From: Albula goreensis
Lineage: Eukaryota > Chordata > Actinopteri > Albuliformes > Albulidae
Direction: 5' to 3'
DNA: 64,000 nucleotides
Assembly (NCBI GenBank): GCA_022829145.1
Contig: CM040746.1
Location: 1,706,731-1,770,730 of the forward strand
In this document: piece by piece, positions 62,728 through 64,000 of the stretch
How the letters are laid out: every line of letters begins with the position of its first letter
Position numbering within the stretch: position 1 is the first letter of the stretch
The notes under the pieces: generated by a model
Databases searched by the model: none
Told to the model about the DNA's origin: nothing
The model's input: the letters and a program-made list of their open reading frames with translations, nothing else
Program-made: the position numbers and the translations under genes

Positions 62728-63839
62728 GGAATGTACTGTGTTCTGTAATGGCTGCCAAGACACATAAAGAACTTCCTACCAGGCTACTAACAGATTCTAT
62801 CGATGAGAGCACACACAAACAAACACACACACATACACAATGATCTGGACCACTTACCCCGGTGATTTTCCGGCGGCACTTGGCACAGTTGGGGGCGTAG
62901 CGGCAGTCGTAACACTTGGTGCAGAACACAGAGCCTCGCTCCTCAAAGAAGCCGCCCACCTCCAGCACCACTTTACACTGCGAACAGGTAAACTCTTCGG
63001 GGTGCCAGGAGCGACCCAATGCCACCAGGTATCGCCCTCTGTAACACACACGTGCATACACAAATACAGCCACATGATACACATGTCCATACCCAAATAC
63101 ACCCACATATGCAGGTACACACATGCAACCATGCACACACATACACACAAGCATAAATACACACATATGCACATACACACAAGCCACAGACACACACGCA
63201 CATACAAATACACACACAGCAAATCCTTTTGATTACATTACTACATAAGATAAAATATATCATATAGAAATATATATATATATATATATATGAAACAATA
63301 TTTTTGCTCAAACCTGAGGCTGAAAATCACTCAGTTTTAATCAATAAATAATTCAGTATTCAGAGCAGAAAAATATATAAGCAACACACGTATGAATATA
63401 TAACTATCAAGGACAAGAGATCCAACTAGAAAAATGAGGACCACAGGTTCAGGGAGCGAAATGTGGGGCACAGGTTTGGAAAGTGGGGTACAGGTGAGAG
63501 AATGGGCTGCAGGTTGAGAAAGCAGAGCGTAGGTTTAGAAAGCGGGGTGCAGGTTGAGAAAACGGGGCGCAGAGCTCAAACGCGGGGGAACCCACCGGAT
63601 GATCTTGTTGCAGGCAGCGCAGACGGGGGTGCGGGTGGAGTCTGGAGACCCCTGCTGGGCAGCCTGCAGAATGGAGCTGCGATTCTGCATGGGGGTCGGC
63701 TGGGCCGGCTGGCTGTGCTGGGTGAGCACCGTGCTGGTTTTATCCGGCCGGTACCGGTCCGCAAAACCGGGGTCTGTCACCCAGGGGGGCCTGCACGCAG
63801 GCCCTGAACTGGGAGCTGCTGGTTTGGAGCCCGGCTTGG
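60374..63839 (-). CDS. pdlim7: PDZ and LIM domain protein 7 (Enigma), 3' five exons (5' partial)
   Basis: Cytoskeletal scaffold: in the family the PDZ domain binds actin-associated proteins and the LIM domains bind kinases and receptors (PKC, Ret, insulin receptor) and Tbx factors. Minus-strand exons in order: 63839-63596, 63038-62858, 62497-62377, 61136-61021, 60460-60374. They encode the pre-LIM linker ([20 protein letters not shown]) and three consecutive LIM zinc-finger pairs, ending HAFSPL-stop. Every junction is GT-AG with matching phase. The motifs [41 protein letters not shown] and [20 protein letters not shown] fit PDLIM7 better than PDLIM5 or LDB3. The N-terminal PDZ exons lie past base 64000. 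The convergent unc5a neighbour agrees with human 5q35, where both genes lie. Confidence 0.93.
60461..61020 (-). other. pdlim7 last intron
   Basis: 560-bp intron between the two LIM3 exons, GT-AG. On the minus strand it begins with an open frame of about 52 codons ending at 60862, right on an AATAAA hexamer, and contains a C-rich run (G-run on plus at 60962-60972). Otherwise no feature. Confidence 0.7.
61021..61136 (-). CDS. pdlim7: pdlim7 exon: end of LIM2 and LIM3 first zinc finger
   Basis: Acceptor cctctcggcag, donor gtaagt, 116 nt, phase 1 in and 0 out. Encodes (D)[18 protein letters not shown], then [24 protein letters not shown], with SWHDSC and the first CxxC cysteine, forms the first LIM3 zinc module; [14 protein letters not shown] is typical of Enigma proteins. 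If the donor is not used, the frame continues about 52 codons into the intron and ends in a TAA that overlaps an AATAAA signal (60857-60864). Confidence 0.94.
61137..62376 (-). other. pdlim7 intron
   Basis: 1.24-kb AT-rich intron. It has a purine-rich patch on plus at 61140-61170 and 61250-61275 near the LIM3 acceptor. I see no gene, RNA or clear repeat in the rest. Confidence 0.6.
62377..62497 (-). CDS. pdlim7: pdlim7 exon: LIM2
   Basis: Acceptor tgccctgcag, donor gtgagc, 121 nt, phase 0 in and 1 out. Encodes [20 protein letters not shown], then [20 protein letters not shown] and the first base of Asp. This is the body of LIM2 with ligands H (TYHVQC), CAAC and YC..D. It is nearly identical to mammalian PDLIM7. 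Its upstream intron (62498-62857) is almost all CA repeat and holds a recent duplication. Confidence 0.94.
62521..62840. repeat. CA microsatellite with a duplicated 86-bp block
   Basis: Two nearly identical copies of a block from tggaatgtactgtgttct through gctgccaagacacataaaga to tctatcgatgagagcac (62540-62624 and 62728-62812, offset 187 bp), each flanked by CA runs. One substitution separates the copies over most of their length. Located in the intron between the LIM1 and LIM2 exons of pdlim7. Confidence 0.92.
62858..63038 (-). CDS. pdlim7: pdlim7 exon: LIM1 and start of LIM2
   Basis: Acceptor tgtgttacag, donor gtaagt, 181 nt (completes a split Arg codon, then 60 codons, phase 0 out). Reads [20 protein letters not shown], then [20 protein letters not shown] and [20 protein letters not shown]. 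The remaining LIM1 ligands (H in SWHPEEF, then CSQC, then FCTKCYD) and the first LIM2 pair (CAKC) are all present. Compared with the mammalian protein, the segment after FC reads TKCYDCRY where the mammalian one has a Val in place of the second Cys; the extra cysteine is not an expected ligand. Confidence 0.94.
63039..63595 (-). other. pdlim7 intron with CA tract, (AT)n and short tandem repeat
   Basis: CA-rich stretch at 63041-63220 directly at the acceptor, an (AT)n run at about 63271-63291, and at 63445-63565 a degenerate repeat of about 18-22 bp (gcgggg-tgcaggttgagaa type, five or six copies) ending next to the donor of the pre-LIM exon. Confidence 0.7.
63596..63839 (-). CDS. pdlim7: pdlim7 exon: pre-LIM linker and start of LIM1
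   Basis: Acceptor tacatctctag, donor gtgggt, 244 nt, begins with CC of a split codon and ends with CG. Encodes [20 protein letters not shown], then [20 protein letters not shown] and [13 protein letters not shown]. The PPWVTDPxFAxRYxPDKTSTV segment is highly conserved in PDLIM7. CAAC gives the first two zinc ligands of LIM1. The linker is rich in Pro, Ser and Gln and probably flexible. Upstream exons (PDZ, ZM region) are outside the window. Confidence 0.92.
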
Positions 63840-64000
63840 CTAGAGATGTAAAGACAAACCTTTAGCCAACTAGATCGAGGAACATGCGTTTACATCAACG
63901 AAGGGGCTTAGTATCTCTGTCCCGCTGGCCCACTGTGTCATTGCTTTGTGTCATCATAGCTAGAAACACTTGAATTGTAAAAAGTTGTTACTTCTTGCCA
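63840..64000 (-). other. pdlim7 intron, continues outside window
   Basis: Sequence upstream of the pre-LIM exon on the minus strand. It carries the acceptor tract and nothing else recognisable. Confidence 0.6.

Noticed and set aside
60374..63839. Assignment as pdlim5 or ldb3
   Set aside because: PPWVTDPxFAxRYxPDKTSTV and the LIM3 text fit PDLIM7 best, and the neighbour is unc5a rather than unc5c; still a recall-based choice.

Overview
The window is vertebrate nuclear DNA, most likely from a ray-finned (teleost-type) fish. Short coding exons with consensus GT-AG splice sites are separated by kilobases of non-coding sequence. That sequence is full of (CA)n/(TG)n microsatellites, an unusually large number of minisatellites, and fish-type L2 LINE debris. 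The species cannot be named from the sequence. There is no prokaryotic operon, CRISPR array or phage.

Plus strand, 1-47780: the 3' three quarters of a netrin receptor gene, unc5a. Eleven exons were assembled by hand (1-58, 7446-7610, 13462-13650, 15180-15479, 18757-18844, 22362-22530, 29811-30044, 38768-38916, 41889-42053, 43964-44142, 47615-47780). They encode the end of the first thrombospondin type-1 (TSP1) repeat, all of the second TSP1 repeat, the transmembrane helix, the juxtamembrane linker, and the ZU5, UPA and death domains up to a TAA stop. The signal peptide, Ig domains and most of the first TSP1 repeat lie upstream of base 1. Splice phases agree throughout, with one exception: exon 38768-38916 is one base short, which breaks the frame before the rest of UPA and the death domain.

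Minus strand, 60374-63839 (continuing past base 64000): the 3' end of pdlim7 (Enigma). Five exons encode the linker before the LIM domains, all three LIM domains and the stop codon. The two genes are convergent, tail to tail. About 12.6 kb lies between their stop codons and holds the 3' UTRs and an L2-type LINE (about 54.6-57.3 kb) whose central reverse transcriptase part is deleted.

The most unusual feature is how many minisatellites and microsatellites touch unc5a exons. In two places the 3' end of a coding exon, with its splice donor, has been copied in tandem into the following intron: the second TSP1 exon (about 7578-7835) and the ZU5 exon (22501-22617, three 39-bp copies that stay open in frame). 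The acceptor side of the second TSP1 exon also has repeat copies upstream. That exon, the transmembrane exon and the linker exon are all phase 1-1, so each can be skipped without a frameshift, and the TSP1 and linker exons sit between (TG)n upstream and (CA)n downstream tracts. Together this suggests an unc5a copy with unstable, possibly variable splice-site architecture. I found no wholly new gene system. The long ORFs on both strands at 9.8-11.4 kb are artefacts of a 48-bp minisatellite.
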